From positions 1,178,001-1,242,000 of the forward strand of contig CAVVNM010000014.1 in the NCBI GenBank assembly GCA_963749575.1: 64,000 bases of DNA, read 5' to 3'. The position numbers and the translations under genes are program-made. The notes under the pieces are model-generated. The model was not told the DNA's origin. It did not search any database and was given only the letters and a program-made list of their open reading frames with translations. This document shows positions 9,256 through 18,292 of this stretch, one piece after another (within the stretch, counting starts at the first letter, position 1; every line of letters begins with the position of its first letter). Source of the stretch: JAMXLO01 sp963749575. Its GTDB lineage: Bacteria > Pseudomonadota > Alphaproteobacteria > Acetobacterales > Acetobacteraceae.

Positions 9256-10656
9256 ATGCGCTACGTGTCCACCCGCGGCCAGGCTCCGATCCGCGACTTC
9301 GCCGGCGTGCTGCTGGCTGGGTTGGCCGAGGACGGCGGGCTGTATGTCCCTCAGTCCTGGCCGCACTTCTCCGCTGCCGACTGGCGCGCGATGCGCGGCC
9401 TGCCGTACCACGCGCTGGCGGCGCGGGTGATCCAGCCGTTTGTCGGCGACGCGATCCCGTTCGCGACGCTTGGAACGATGTGCCGCGACGCCTACGCGGG
9501 CTTCAGCCATCCCGCGGTCGTGCCGCTGGTCCAGCTCGACACCGGCCTGTTCGTGCAGGAGCTGTTCCACGGCCCGACGCTCTCGTTCAAGGACATGGCG
9601 CTGCAGCTCCTGGGCCGATTGTTCGACCATGTGCTGGCGATACGCGACACCCGCGTGACCATCGTCGGCGCCACCTCGGGCGATACCGGCTCCGCAGCGA
9701 TCGAGGCATGTGTCGGTCGCAATCGCATCGATGTCGCGTTCCTGCATCCGCACGATCGGATCAGCGCGGTACAACGCCGCCAGATGACCACGGTAGCCGC
9801 ACCGAACGTCGCCAACATCGCGATCGAGGGTACGTTCGACGACTGCCAGGACCTGGTGAAGGCGATGTTCGCCGATGCGTCGTTCCGCGATGAGATGCAT
9901 CTCTCGGCGATGAACTCGATCAACTGGGCGCGCATCGCCGCGCAGGTGCCGTACTACGTGGCGGCCGCGCTTGCCTTCGGCGCACCCGACCGCGAGGTGG
10001 CGTTCAGCGTACCGACCGGGAATTTCGGCAACGTGCTGGCGGCCTGGGTGGCGCGTCGGATCGGGCTTCCGGTGGCACGGCTGATCGTCGGGACCAATCG
10101 CAACGACATCCTGGTGCGGTTCCTGGCGTCGAACGACATGTCGATCGCCGCGGTCGAACCAAGTTTGTCGCCCAGCATGGACATCCAGGTCAGCTCAAAC
10201 TTCGAGCGCCTGTTGTTCGAACTGCTGGAACGCGATGCCGGTGCGACGGTCGCTGCGATGACGGAGTTCCGTCGCACCGGCACGATGGCGGTGCCGGATG
10301 CGGCCTGGCGCCGCTGCCGCACCGTGCTCCACGGCTTCCGGCTGGACGATGCTGGAACCGAGGCCGAGATCGCACGGCTGCACAACACGAGCGGCTATCT
10401 GGCCGATCCGCACACCGCGATCGGTGTCGCTGCCGCGGTGGCCAATTCGCCAGGGCATGGCGTGGCGACGACCGTGATGGCGACGGCGCATCCGGCAAAG
10501 TTTCCCGAGGCGATCGAACGGGTCACCGGTCGGCATCCCGCGCTACCGCCGCGTCTCGCCGATCTGTTCGAGCGGCCTGAGCGCTTTACAGTGGTGCCGA
10601 ACGACCTCGCCGCGGTGGAGGCACAGGTGCGCGCTCTGGCCCGGCGCAACGCATGA
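9256..10656 (+). CDS. thrC: Threonine synthase
   Basis: Pyridoxal-phosphate enzyme converting O-phosphohomoserine to threonine. The N-terminus MRYVSTRGQAPIRDFAGVLL is the family's 'YiSTRG' start, and the Schiff-base lysine lies in GPTLSFKDMALQLLG. SGDTGSAAIEACVGR and VPTGNFGNVLAAW supply the phosphate cradle. 466 residues is the usual length for the bacterial long form. It begins 12 bp after the lipoprotein stop and overlaps the next gene by 4 bp (ATGA), so it heads a long plus-strand transcription unit. In related genomes thrC commonly follows SURF1, consistent with the left part of the window. Confidence 0.96.
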   Translation: MRYVSTRGQAPIRDFAGVLLAGLAEDGGLYVPQSWPHFSAADWRAMRGLPYHALAARVIQPFVGDAIPFATLGTMCRDAYAGFSHPAVVPLVQLDTGLFVQELFHGPTLSFKDMALQLLGRLFDHVLAIRDTRVTIVGATSGDTGSAAIEACVGRNRIDVAFLHPHDRISAVQRRQMTTVAAPNVANIAIEGTFDDCQDLVKAMFADASFRDEMHLSAMNSINWARIAAQVPYYVAAALAFGAPDREVAFSVPTGNFGNVLAAWVARRIGLPVARLIVGTNRNDILVRFLASNDMSIAAVEPSLSPSMDIQVSSNFERLLFELLERDAGATVAAMTEFRRTGTMAVPDAAWRRCRTVLHGFRLDDAGTEAEIARLHNTSGYLADPHTAIGVAAAVANSPGHGVATTVMATAHPAKFPEAIERVTGRHPALPPRLADLFERPERFTVVPNDLAAVEAQVRALARRNA

Positions 10657-11585
10657 AGATCCTTGACGCCGCGCAGACTGCGGCGGCACTGCCGTTCGAG
10701 CGGCTGATCCCGGTGTTGCGCGATGCATTCATGACCGGGGCGGAAGTGCCGCTGCGCCATCGCCACGACATGACGCAGCCCGATGGCACCGACGCCGCGC
10801 TGCTGCTGATGCCGGCGTGGCGCGCGAACGGCCGGTTCGGCGTGAAGGTGGTCTCGGTGTTTCCCGGCAATGGCGCGCGTGGGCTGCCGTCGGTGTCGGC
10901 AAGCTATTTGCTGTGCGATGGCGCGACGGGGCAGCATCTCGCGCTGATCGACGGCGCCGAGATCACCAGGCGCCGCACCGCCGCCGCATCGGCGCTGGCC
11001 GGATCGTCGCTGTCCCGTGCCGATGCCACGTCGCTGTTGATCGTAGGTTCCGGCCATGTCGGTGGCCTGCTGGCGGAAGCGTATCGCGTGGTGCGGCCGA
11101 TCGATCAGGTGATGGTCTGGAACATCCGCCCGGCCGGCGCCGAACGTCTTGCGGCCAGGATTGGTGGCGAGGCAGTGACCGATCTCGCGGCTGCCGTGCG
11201 GCGGGCGGATATCGTCTCATGTGCAACCTTGTCGCGCGCGCCGCTGGTGCACGGTGACTGGCTGCGGCCGGGTACGCATCTCGACCTGATCGGCGGCTTC
11301 ACGCCGGCGATGCGCGAAGCCGATGATGCAGCGGTGCGCCGATCGCGTGTGTTCATCGACACTGAGGCCGCACTGGCGGAGGCCGGCGATCTGATCGATC
11401 CGATCGCGCGCGGCGTGCTGCGTCGCGAGGACATCGCCGGCAGCCTGTTCTCGCTGTGCCGTGGCGAGACCGCCGGGCGGTGTGATGCGGCGGAGATCAC
11501 GCTGTTCAAGTCGGTCGGCAGCGCGCTCGAGGATCTGGCTGCGGCCGGGCTGGCATACACGGAGGCGGCGGATGGGCAAGCTTGA
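10653..11585 (+). CDS. Ornithine cyclodeaminase / mu-crystallin family protein
   Basis: 310-residue NAD(P)-dependent enzyme of the ornithine cyclodeaminase/mu-crystallin superfamily, which includes alanine dehydrogenases and imine reductases. It starts MKILDAAQTAAALPFERLIP. The N-terminal half has LRHRHDMTQPDG and GVKVVSVFPGNGARGLPSVS, the latter typical of the family. The Rossmann part contains LLIVGSGHVGGLL and LIGGFTPAMREAD. The true substrate cannot be read from the sequence. It overlaps thrC upstream by 4 bp and the SDR downstream by 14 bp, pointing to translational coupling in a catabolic operon. Confidence 0.88.
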   Translation: MKILDAAQTAAALPFERLIPVLRDAFMTGAEVPLRHRHDMTQPDGTDAALLLMPAWRANGRFGVKVVSVFPGNGARGLPSVSASYLLCDGATGQHLALIDGAEITRRRTAAASALAGSSLSRADATSLLIVGSGHVGGLLAEAYRVVRPIDQVMVWNIRPAGAERLAARIGGEAVTDLAAAVRRADIVSCATLSRAPLVHGDWLRPGTHLDLIGGFTPAMREADDAAVRRSRVFIDTEAALAEAGDLIDPIARGVLRREDIAGSLFSLCRGETAGRCDAAEITLFKSVGSALEDLAAAGLAYTEAADGQA

Positions 11586-12381
11586 CGGCCAGGTGGCCAT
11601 CGTCACCGGTGCGGGACGCGGGCTGGGTCGCGCCTACGCGCGGCGGCTTGCCGGTCTGGGCGCGAAGGTCGCGGTCGCCGATTTGAACCTGAAGTCGTTC
11701 GAGGAATTCGCAGCCGAGGCACAGGCGATGACTGCCGACAGCACGGTGGCGGAGATCGAGGCCGGCGGCGGCAGCGCGATCGGTATCGAGCTCGATGTCT
11801 GCGACGAGCGCGCGGTCGCCGCCATGGTGCAGCGCGTGGTGGCAGAGTGGGGACGGGTGGACGTGCTGGTCGCCAACGCCGGCGGTGGGAGAGGACGGCC
11901 GGTGGATACCAAGGCGAGCACGCTCGATCCGGCGCTGCTGCATCTCGTCGTCAGCATGAACCTGTTCGGCACGGTGTATTGCTGCAATGCCGTCGCGCCG
12001 ATCATGAAGCGGCAGCGATCGGGCAAGATCGTCACGGTGAGTTCGGTGGCCGGGCTGTCGGCTGCGTCGGACGGCGGCTACGCGCATTACGGCGCGGCGA
12101 AAGCGGCGATCGCGCACTACACGCGATATCTGGCGCAGGACCTCGGTCCGTACGGCATCACCGCGAACTGCATCGCGCCGGGCACTATCACGACCGGGCG
12201 GATCATGGCGACCGTCATCCCCGGCAGCGCGAACGCCAACGTCGATCGCTCGGAGCGGGTCGCACTGCGCCGGCTCGGCACGGTAGACGACTGCGCCAAG
12301 GTCGTGGAGTTTCTGACCACGGACCTGTCCGATTACGTGTCCGGCGTGGTGATCCCAATCGATGGAGGGCTGTTACGATGA
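11572..12381 (+). CDS. SDR family oxidoreductase
   Basis: 269-residue classical short-chain dehydrogenase. MGKLDGQVAIVTGAGRGLGR contains the TGxxxGxG cofactor motif; VLVANAGGG gives the NAG motif; the catalytic Ser-Tyr-Lys are visible in TVSSVAG and YAHYGAAKAAI. The C-terminus YVSGVVIPIDGGLLR is standard. An acidic residue after the second strand (VAVADLN) suggests NAD(H) preference (family rule). The start at 11572 lies 14 bp inside the preceding gene. The stop overlaps the ATG of the CoA-transferase, so these genes are likely translated together. Confidence 0.92.
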   Translation: MGKLDGQVAIVTGAGRGLGRAYARRLAGLGAKVAVADLNLKSFEEFAAEAQAMTADSTVAEIEAGGGSAIGIELDVCDERAVAAMVQRVVAEWGRVDVLVANAGGGRGRPVDTKASTLDPALLHLVVSMNLFGTVYCCNAVAPIMKRQRSGKIVTVSSVAGLSAASDGGYAHYGAAKAAIAHYTRYLAQDLGPYGITANCIAPGTITTGRIMATVIPGSANANVDRSERVALRRLGTVDDCAKVVEFLTTDLSDYVSGVVIPIDGGLLR

Positions 12382-13523
12382 GTCTCAGTCTCGACGGCGT
12401 CCGCGTGCTTGAACTGGCACGCTATCAGGCGGGTCCGCGCGGCGGGATGATCCTGTCGGATCTCGGCGCCGAGGTGATCAAGATCGAACGCATCGGCGGC
12501 GAGGAGACACGCAGACATGCGCCGATGGTGCGCGGGCAGAGCATCTATTTCACCGTGTACAACCGCGGCAAGCAGAGCATCTGCCTCGACCTGCGCAATC
12601 CGCGCGGCAAGGCGGTGTTCGCCGAACTGGTGAAGACCGCGGACATCGTGCTGGAGAACTTCCGTCCCGGCACGATGAAGGCGATGGGTTTCGAGTATGA
12701 GAAGCTGCGCGCGCTGAACCCCGGCATCATTCTGGTTTCGGTGTCCGGTTTCGGCCAGTACGGCCCTTACACCGACCGCCCCGCGTTCGATCCGCTCGGC
12801 CAGGCGATGAGCGGGCTGATGTCGCTGACCGGCCAGCCGGTGGGACAGCCTCTCGGTACCGCATCGTCGGTGGTCGATCGCTACACGGCGTTGCACGCGA
12901 CGATCGGCGCGCTGGCCGCACTGCGGCATCGCGACCGCACCGGCGAAGGGCAGGTTGTCGATGTCTGCCTGCTCGATTCGGCGCTGACGATGGTGGAGAT
13001 CCCGACTTCGTACTATCTCGCCACCGGCGAGGAAGGCGGCGAAGGCGGTCGGCCGCCGTATCGCGCGAAGGATGGCTACGTGGTGATCTCCGCCGGCGGC
13101 CGCGAGATGGCGGCAAGGCTCGCGCAACTGGTTTCAGGTGCAACCTTCAACGGAGAGCCGATCACTGCCGGCCAGGGCAACGCCGATGCGCGCAAGGCGC
13201 TGGAGGCGTGGTGCGCGGATCGGCCGGTAGAGGCGATCTGCTCGGCGCTGATGGAGATCGGCGTGCCGGTGGCACCGGTGCGCACGATCCCCGAAGTCGC
13301 CAAGGACCCGCATCTGTGGGAACGCGAGATGCTGGTGAAGATAGAGGATGCCGTTGCGGGCGAACTCTATGTGCCCGGCGTGACGGTGAAGATGTCGAAG
13401 ACGCCCGGTCATGTAGGGCCGGTGCCGACGCCGGGACAGCACACCGACGAACTTCTGGGGCGGCTGCTTGGCTATGACCGCGACACTCTCGGCGCGCTGC
13501 GGCAGGCCGGCGTGATCGCATGA
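12378..13523 (+). CDS. CaiB/BaiF family (class III) CoA-transferase
   Basis: 381-residue class III CoA-transferase, moving CoA between carboxylic acids. Signature segments are LDGVRVLELARYQAGPRGG, LSDLGAEVIKIERIGGEETR, YNRGKQSICLDLRNPRGKAV, and ADIVLENFRPGTMKAMGF, which carries the catalytic Asp region. SVSGFGQYGPYTDRPAFDPL follows. The substrate is unknown. ATGA overlaps on both sides join it to the SDR and the octopine-dehydrogenase-like gene. With the downstream amidohydrolase and opposing Rieske oxygenase it suggests breakdown of an organic or aromatic acid through CoA thioesters (inference). Confidence 0.93.
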   Translation: MSLSLDGVRVLELARYQAGPRGGMILSDLGAEVIKIERIGGEETRRHAPMVRGQSIYFTVYNRGKQSICLDLRNPRGKAVFAELVKTADIVLENFRPGTMKAMGFEYEKLRALNPGIILVSVSGFGQYGPYTDRPAFDPLGQAMSGLMSLTGQPVGQPLGTASSVVDRYTALHATIGALAALRHRDRTGEGQVVDVCLLDSALTMVEIPTSYYLATGEEGGEGGRPPYRAKDGYVVISAGGREMAARLAQLVSGATFNGEPITAGQGNADARKALEAWCADRPVEAICSALMEIGVPVAPVRTIPEVAKDPHLWEREMLVKIEDAVAGELYVPGVTVKMSKTPGHVGPVPTPGQHTDELLGRLLGYDRDTLGALRQAGVIA

Positions 13524-14611
13524 GCACGGTCGCGATCATCGGCGCGGGCATCGGCGGCGTCTATCTGGTTGCCGAACTGGGCCTCGCCGGGCATCGGCTG
13601 CGGCTGCACGATCTCGACGACACACGGCTTGCCGAGATCCGCGCACGCGGCGGTGTGGATGTGGAACCGGGTGGCTTCGCCGCGGTGGAACGCGCCACGA
13701 CCGAGCTCGCGGTGGCGGTCGATGGGGCGGACGTCATCATCGTGGCGACCGGCGGCAATGCGCAGGAGACGGTGGCGCGCGCGATCGCGCCGCTGCTGCG
13801 CGACGGCCAGATAATTCTGCTGGTCCAAGGCAATACGGGCGGTTCGCTGGTGGTGCGTCGCGCGCTGGATGCGGCCGGCTGTCGTGCCTCGGTCGATGTC
13901 GCCGAGATGGACAATTATCCCTTCTCCAACTGGCGGCTGTCGGCTACCCGCGTTCGGCCGATCGTCAAGAAGCGCTGGCTGCAGATCGCGACATTTCCCG
14001 GGCAACGCATAACGGCGGTGTTCCCGGCACTGGCGCCACTGTTCCCACACGCGGTGGCGGCGCCGAGTGTGGTCTGCACCGGCTTCACCAATGCCAACGC
14101 GATGCTGCACGTGGCGAACTGCGTCGGCAATGCGGGCAAGATCGATCGCGGCGAGAGCTACCGGTTTTATGCCGAAGGCGTAACGTTGTCGGTCGCTCGT
14201 CTGTACGGCGCGATCAATGCCGAACGCGTGGCCGTGGCTGCGGCGCTTGGCGCGTCGGTGCCGACGCTGGCGGACTGGTTCGACCGCGTCTATGGCGTGC
14301 GCGGCGCCGATCTGGTGGAAACCTGCCGGTTGCTGACCACCAACAGCGACGGTCCGTATCAGGCGACCGGAACGCCGAAGTCGTTCGACCACAAATACAT
14401 CACCGAGGACGTGCCGGTCGGACTGATGCCGATGAGTGCGCTCGGAGCGGCGGCCGGCGTGCCGACCCCGGCGATCGATGCATTGATCGCTCTGGTCCGC
14501 GCCATGACCGGCAAGGATTTTGTCTCCGAGGGGCGCACCTTGGAGCGTATGGGCCTTGCCGGGATCAACGCGTCGAAGATCCGGCAGGTCATGGCAGCTG
14601 GCGTCGGCTAG
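13520..14611 (+). CDS. NAD/NADP octopine/nopaline dehydrogenase family protein
   Basis: 363-residue two-domain dehydrogenase. The N-terminal Rossmann fold begins MSTVAIIGAGIGGVYLVAEL (GxGxxG). ADVIIVATGGNAQE follows, then the helical catalytic domain with SWITCH-like FTNANAMLHVANCVGNAGKI and HKYITEDVPVGLMPMSALG. The family oxidises opine-type or 2-hydroxyacid/amine adducts, and the NAHxxxH-like 'NANAMLH' segment is characteristic. The physiological substrate is unknown. It is coupled to the CoA-transferase by a 4-bp overlap and ends directly before a decayed monooxygenase. Confidence 0.82.
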   Translation: MSTVAIIGAGIGGVYLVAELGLAGHRLRLHDLDDTRLAEIRARGGVDVEPGGFAAVERATTELAVAVDGADVIIVATGGNAQETVARAIAPLLRDGQIILLVQGNTGGSLVVRRALDAAGCRASVDVAEMDNYPFSNWRLSATRVRPIVKKRWLQIATFPGQRITAVFPALAPLFPHAVAAPSVVCTGFTNANAMLHVANCVGNAGKIDRGESYRFYAEGVTLSVARLYGAINAERVAVAAALGASVPTLADWFDRVYGVRGADLVETCRLLTTNSDGPYQATGTPKSFDHKYITEDVPVGLMPMSALGAAAGVPTPAIDALIALVRAMTGKDFVSEGRTLERMGLAGINASKIRQVMAAGVG

Positions 14612-15010
14612 ATGCCGCCGGTCCTGATCATCGGAGCCGGCCCCGCCGGCCTGTTCGCCGCATGCGAGCTTGCCCGCGACGGCATAGCGGTCCGTATCGT
14701 CGCCGCTCGTCGGGCCGTCAGCCGGCAATCGATTCCCGGACCGCGTCCGTCTGCGAGGCACCACGCATCACCTGCTGATGTTCGACGACGTGTCGTGCCC
14801 GGAGGATCTGCGGCGGCGCTGGGATGGGCTGCTGACCGTGGTGGATGCGAAGACCGCAGTTTCGAGGCGGATCGCGCCGGCGTGCCGGAGGGCGGGGCAG
14901 TGCTGGCGCGGCCCGACGGCTTCGTGGGCCTTCGCGTCGGGCAAACCGACAGCGCAGGCATGGCGGCGCTGGATGACCATCTCACGCGGTATCTGATTCC
15001 TGTGAGCTGA
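14612..15010 (+). pseudogene. Flavin-dependent monooxygenase remnant with internal deletion
   Basis: The frame opens MPPVLIIGAGPAGLFAACEL, the FAD-binding N-terminus of an aromatic-ring (PheA/TfdB/UbiH-like) monooxygenase, and loses homology after ~33 residues. A second frame from about 14765 reads HHLLMFDDVSCPEDLRRRWD, then GLLTVVDAK, and the first frame resumes with GGAVLARPDGFVGLRVGQTD, the usual C-terminal domain of these enzymes. About 350 central residues, including the substrate domain, are missing and there are at least two frame changes. It starts one base after the previous stop, so an intact gene once belonged to this operon. Confidence 0.75.
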
Positions 15011-15020
15011 GGGCCAATAG

Positions 15021-16124
15021 ATGCTGTTCACCTGCCTCCCGGCCGATGCGCGCATTCCAGGTCGGTTTCCCGGTCCGCCACATAAGCGGGGCAGCCACTT
15101 CACCGTGGATATCCATTGCCATGTGCTGACCGAAGCGGCCGAGGCGATGTTCCATGCCGCCGGCCAGGTCGAACGTCGGCCGCGCGACGTGTTCGCCAAT
15201 CCCGGTACACGCGAGGTCAACCGGCAGCAGTCCGAACGGACGCGCGTGCAGTTCACCTCGGTCGAGCAGCGGCTCGCCGACATGGACGTGATGGGGATCG
15301 ACATCCAGGCGCTCACGCCGGCGCCGAACCAGACCTACTACGACACGCCGCCGGACCTCGGCATCGCCACCGCACGCGCGATCAACGACAACCTCGCCGA
15401 CATCGTCGCCCGCCACCCCGATCGCTTCGTCGGGCTGGGCACGGTGCCGTTCCAGGCCCCGGAGCTGGCAGTCGCGGAGCTCGATCGGCTGCACCGATCG
15501 CTGGGTTTGCGCGGCATCGAGATCGCCACCAACGTCGCGGGCGATGATCTGTCAGCGGAACGGTTTCGCAAGGTCTTCGCCAAGGCCGAGGAACTTGGGC
15601 TGACCATCTTCATGCACCCCACCGGCTTCACCGAGGCGCGGCGCTTCGCCGATCATTACTTCACCAATGTGATCGGCAATCCGCTGGACACCACTGTGGC
15701 GGTGCATCACCTGATCTTCGGCGGCGTGTTGGAGCAATGCCCGAAGCTGAAGCTGGTGCTGGCCCATGGCGGTGGCTATCTGCCCGCCTATTCAGGCCGT
15801 ATCGACCATGCGGCCAGTGCCCGGCCGGATTGCTGCGAGCAGATCCGCGGGATGCCTACCGAATACCTGAAGCGGCTGTATTTCAACTCGCTGGTCTTCA
15901 CGCATCCGCAACTTGAATATCTGGTCCGGCAATATGGTGCCGAGCGTATCCTGATGGGCACCGACTATCCCGCCGACATGGGTGAGATCGACCCGATCGG
16001 CTTCATCGAAGGCGCGGCCGGCCTGAGCGCGGAGGAACGCGCAGCGATCCTCGGCGGGAATGCGGCGCGGCTGCTGGGGATCGCGGTGCACGATCAGAAG
16101 GCGAAGCCCATCGCCTCGTCGTAG
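15021..16124 (+). CDS. Amidohydrolase family protein (ACMSD-like)
   Basis: 367-residue metal-dependent hydrolase/decarboxylase of the amidohydrolase-2 (aminocarboxymuconate-semialdehyde decarboxylase) group. VDIHCHVLTEAAEAMF holds the HxH metal motif; IFMHPTGFTE and KLVLAHGGGYLP hold further His ligands; and GTDYPADMGEIDP gives the metal/catalytic Asp. The annotated start gives ~30 extra N-terminal residues; a GTG at 15105, just before DIHCHV, is an alternative. It ends in a 31-bp tail-to-tail overlap with the Rieske oxygenase gene. The paired operons point to aromatic ring cleavage or decarboxylation (inference). Confidence 0.9.
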   Translation: MLFTCLPADARIPGRFPGPPHKRGSHFTVDIHCHVLTEAAEAMFHAAGQVERRPRDVFANPGTREVNRQQSERTRVQFTSVEQRLADMDVMGIDIQALTPAPNQTYYDTPPDLGIATARAINDNLADIVARHPDRFVGLGTVPFQAPELAVAELDRLHRSLGLRGIEIATNVAGDDLSAERFRKVFAKAEELGLTIFMHPTGFTEARRFADHYFTNVIGNPLDTTVAVHHLIFGGVLEQCPKLKLVLAHGGGYLPAYSGRIDHAASARPDCCEQIRGMPTEYLKRLYFNSLVFTHPQLEYLVRQYGAERILMGTDYPADMGEIDPIGFIEGAAGLSAEERAAILGGNAARLLGIAVHDQKAKPIASS

Positions 16125-17335
16125 GCACGCCGGACCGCCTCGGGCTGCCCGACGAGAAACGGGAAATCACGGCGCCCGGCTTCGACCTCCGCGCGCGTCA
16201 AACCTTCGATGAACTGCTGGCGCCCGATGATCGGCAGCGCAATGCGGCGGTTGACCTCCGGATCGCGCACGATCGCCTTTGGCTCGCCGCCTGCCTGCAG
16301 CGTATCGAGGTCGCTGAACAAGCGCTGCCGCAGCATGATGATGCCGCGGTCGCTGCGCCCCAGATGTTCGCGCTTGCGATCGGTGATTGCGCCCTGCCCG
16401 ACCCAACCAACAAAATCCTGGTTCATGATGTGGCTGGTGATCCAGCGTCCGGTCGTCGCGTCGATGATCGGCGAATACCAATAGGGAATGCTGTTCTGCA
16501 CGTACGGCTCGCGGTCCTTCGGCACCCGCGTGAAGAACCAGCCGACGCTGAGCGTGTTGGTATCGTCGATCGGCACCCGCCATTCGAAGTGGTTGCCGGT
16601 GAACAGCGCGTTCGGCCACAGGCAGACGCGGCCGACGGTCCATAGCGGGCTGGTCTCGTCGGAATCCTCGCGCACCCGGTGATAGGTCAGACCGTATTCG
16701 AATTCGTCGAACGCCAGCTTGAGATGGCGCGGTGCATACGGCCCGTCGTGTCCGTTCAGCCGGCGTCCCCAGTTGTCGTGCATCCACTCGAAGTGCACTG
16801 GATCGATCGAGTTCTCCTGGCACTGCAACCAGTTGCACGGCACCGTCGCGAACACGATCTGGACGAACCCGTTGTTCCAGCAGAACGGCTCCCAGTTGGG
16901 TACCAGCGGCGCCGGTTCCGGCCCGAGATACGCCCACAGCAATCCGGCCTGCGCCGCGACGCGATAGGCGCGAATGCGGATCTGGTCGCGGAACCGGATC
17001 TCCGGCGCGTCGGTGTCCTCGAACGGCTGTTCGCGGCAGATGCCGGTCGCGTCGAACATCCAGCCATGATAGTTGCATCGCAGGCCGCACGGTTCGACGA
17101 TGCCGTAGCTCAGGTCGGCGCTGCGGTGCGGGCAGTGGCGCTCCAGCAGCCCGTAATTGCCGGAAAGATCCTTGTAGAGCACAAGGTCTTCGCCGAACAG
17201 CCGCACCGGCTTGGTCGGCGCGTCATCCAGTTCGGCGACCGCGGCGATGGGCTGCCAGTAGCGACGCAGCAGTGCACCCATCGGCGTGCCAGGGCCGACC
17301 TCGGTCAGCCGCCGGTTGCGTTCCTCGCTCAGCAT
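16094..17335 (-). CDS. Rieske aromatic ring-hydroxylating oxygenase, alpha subunit
   Basis: 413-residue Rieske non-haem iron oxygenase of the phthalate/phenoxybenzoate dioxygenase type. RHCPHRSADLSYGIVEPCG and LRCNYHGWMFDATG supply the CxH...CxxH [2Fe-2S] ligands. ENSIDPVHFEWMHDN supplies the mononuclear iron D/H/H region. It starts MLSEERNRRLTEVGPGTPMG; its ATG overlaps the stop of the NHL-repeat gene. No reductase or ferredoxin gene is adjacent, so electrons must come from elsewhere. It is the last gene of a three-gene minus-strand operon facing the CoA-transferase/amidohydrolase operon. Confidence 0.93.
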   Translation of the reverse strand: MLSEERNRRLTEVGPGTPMGALLRRYWQPIAAVAELDDAPTKPVRLFGEDLVLYKDLSGNYGLLERHCPHRSADLSYGIVEPCGLRCNYHGWMFDATGICREQPFEDTDAPEIRFRDQIRIRAYRVAAQAGLLWAYLGPEPAPLVPNWEPFCWNNGFVQIVFATVPCNWLQCQENSIDPVHFEWMHDNWGRRLNGHDGPYAPRHLKLAFDEFEYGLTYHRVREDSDETSPLWTVGRVCLWPNALFTGNHFEWRVPIDDTNTLSVGWFFTRVPKDREPYVQNSIPYWYSPIIDATTGRWITSHIMNQDFVGWVGQGAITDRKREHLGRSDRGIIMLRQRLFSDLDTLQAGGEPKAIVRDPEVNRRIALPIIGRQQFIEGLTRAEVEAGRRDFPFLVGQPEAVRRAYDEAMGFAF

Positions 17336-18291
17336 CAGGCGAGCTTCACCAGCTTCTGCATGCAGCGGATGTCCGCGTCCGGCGCGAGCGGCGTGCCGCG
17401 GTTGCGCATCGCGGTGCGGGACACCTCGCCGACATAGATGTCACCGCGCGAGTCGATCGCCACACCATGCGGCGCGATGAACTGGCTTGGCCGCTCGCGC
17501 GTCGCATCGCCGAGCCGCGCGATCGGCTTGCCCTCGTGGGTGACGATGCTGACGCGCGGGCCGATGCCGGGCGACTTCGCATTGACCGCCATGCCGGGTC
17601 CGCTCTCGCCGATATAGGCCAGCGGGTTGCGGCCGCGCGTCATGCACAGTCCGCACGGCCGGTGCAGGTTGTTCCACTGCGCGTGGTACTTGCCCTTGCC
17701 GTCGAACACCTGCACGCGGTGGTTTTCGCGATCGGCGACATAGATCCAGCCATCCTCGTCACAGCAGATGTTGTGCACGATGTTGAACGCGCCCGGGTCG
17801 GTGCCTGGCTCGCCCCAGGAGAACTGCAGCTTGCCGTTCGGCGAGTACTTGTGCACGCGGGCATTGCCATAGCCGTCGGCGACGTAGAGGTCACCCTCGG
17901 GCGACAGCGCGGTGTGGGTGCAGCGGTTGAACGGATCGCCGCCGTAGAGTGGCGCGGGTTCGCCGGGCACGCCGATCTCCAGCAGCAGCTTCCCGTCGAG
18001 CGTCAGCCGCCGCACCGTGTGATCGCCGTCGTCGGTGCAGTAGATCGTGTCATCCGGCGCGAGGTGCACGCCGTGCGGCCGATGGAACAATCCCTCGCCC
18101 CAGGAGCGGAGAAAATTGCCGTCGCGGTCGAACACCATCATCGGATGCTCGCTGCGTGCGAACACGTAGACGTTGTCCTTGCTGTCCACGCCGACTGCGG
18201 CGACCTCGCCGTAGTGCCAGCCGTCCGGCAGCCCGCCCCAGTTCTCTATCACCTCGTAGCGGTGCTCGCCGGAGCCGACGATGATTGCCAT
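17335..18291 (-). CDS. NHL-repeat beta-propeller protein (peptidyl-alpha-hydroxyglycine lyase-like)
   Basis: 318 residues starting MAIIVGSGEHRYEVIENWGG. Successive NHL repeats are visible: GEVAAVGVDSKDNVYVFARS, FHRPHGVHLAPDDTIYCTDD, CTHTALSPEGDLYVADGYGN, NIVHNICCDEDGWIYVADRE, and a closing FIAPHGVAIDSRGDIYVGEV. It is a six-bladed propeller like the amidating-lyase/6-bladed SMP-30 group. No signal peptide is seen, so it is probably cytoplasmic. It sits one base after the hydrolase stop and overlaps the Rieske start. A role as lactonase or lyase in the same pathway is possible but not shown by the sequence. Confidence 0.85.
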   Translation of the reverse strand: MAIIVGSGEHRYEVIENWGGLPDGWHYGEVAAVGVDSKDNVYVFARSEHPMMVFDRDGNFLRSWGEGLFHRPHGVHLAPDDTIYCTDDGDHTVRRLTLDGKLLLEIGVPGEPAPLYGGDPFNRCTHTALSPEGDLYVADGYGNARVHKYSPNGKLQFSWGEPGTDPGAFNIVHNICCDEDGWIYVADRENHRVQVFDGKGKYHAQWNNLHRPCGLCMTRGRNPLAYIGESGPGMAVNAKSPGIGPRVSIVTHEGKPIARLGDATRERPSQFIAPHGVAIDSRGDIYVGEVSRTAMRNRGTPLAPDADIRCMQKLVKLA

Positions 18292-18292
18292 G

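Noticed and set aside
7497..9900. Long minus-strand frames opposite the Hint-protein and thrC genes
   Set aside because: Composition is Arg/Gly/Ala-rich without motifs, and the plus strand carries clear domains throughout.
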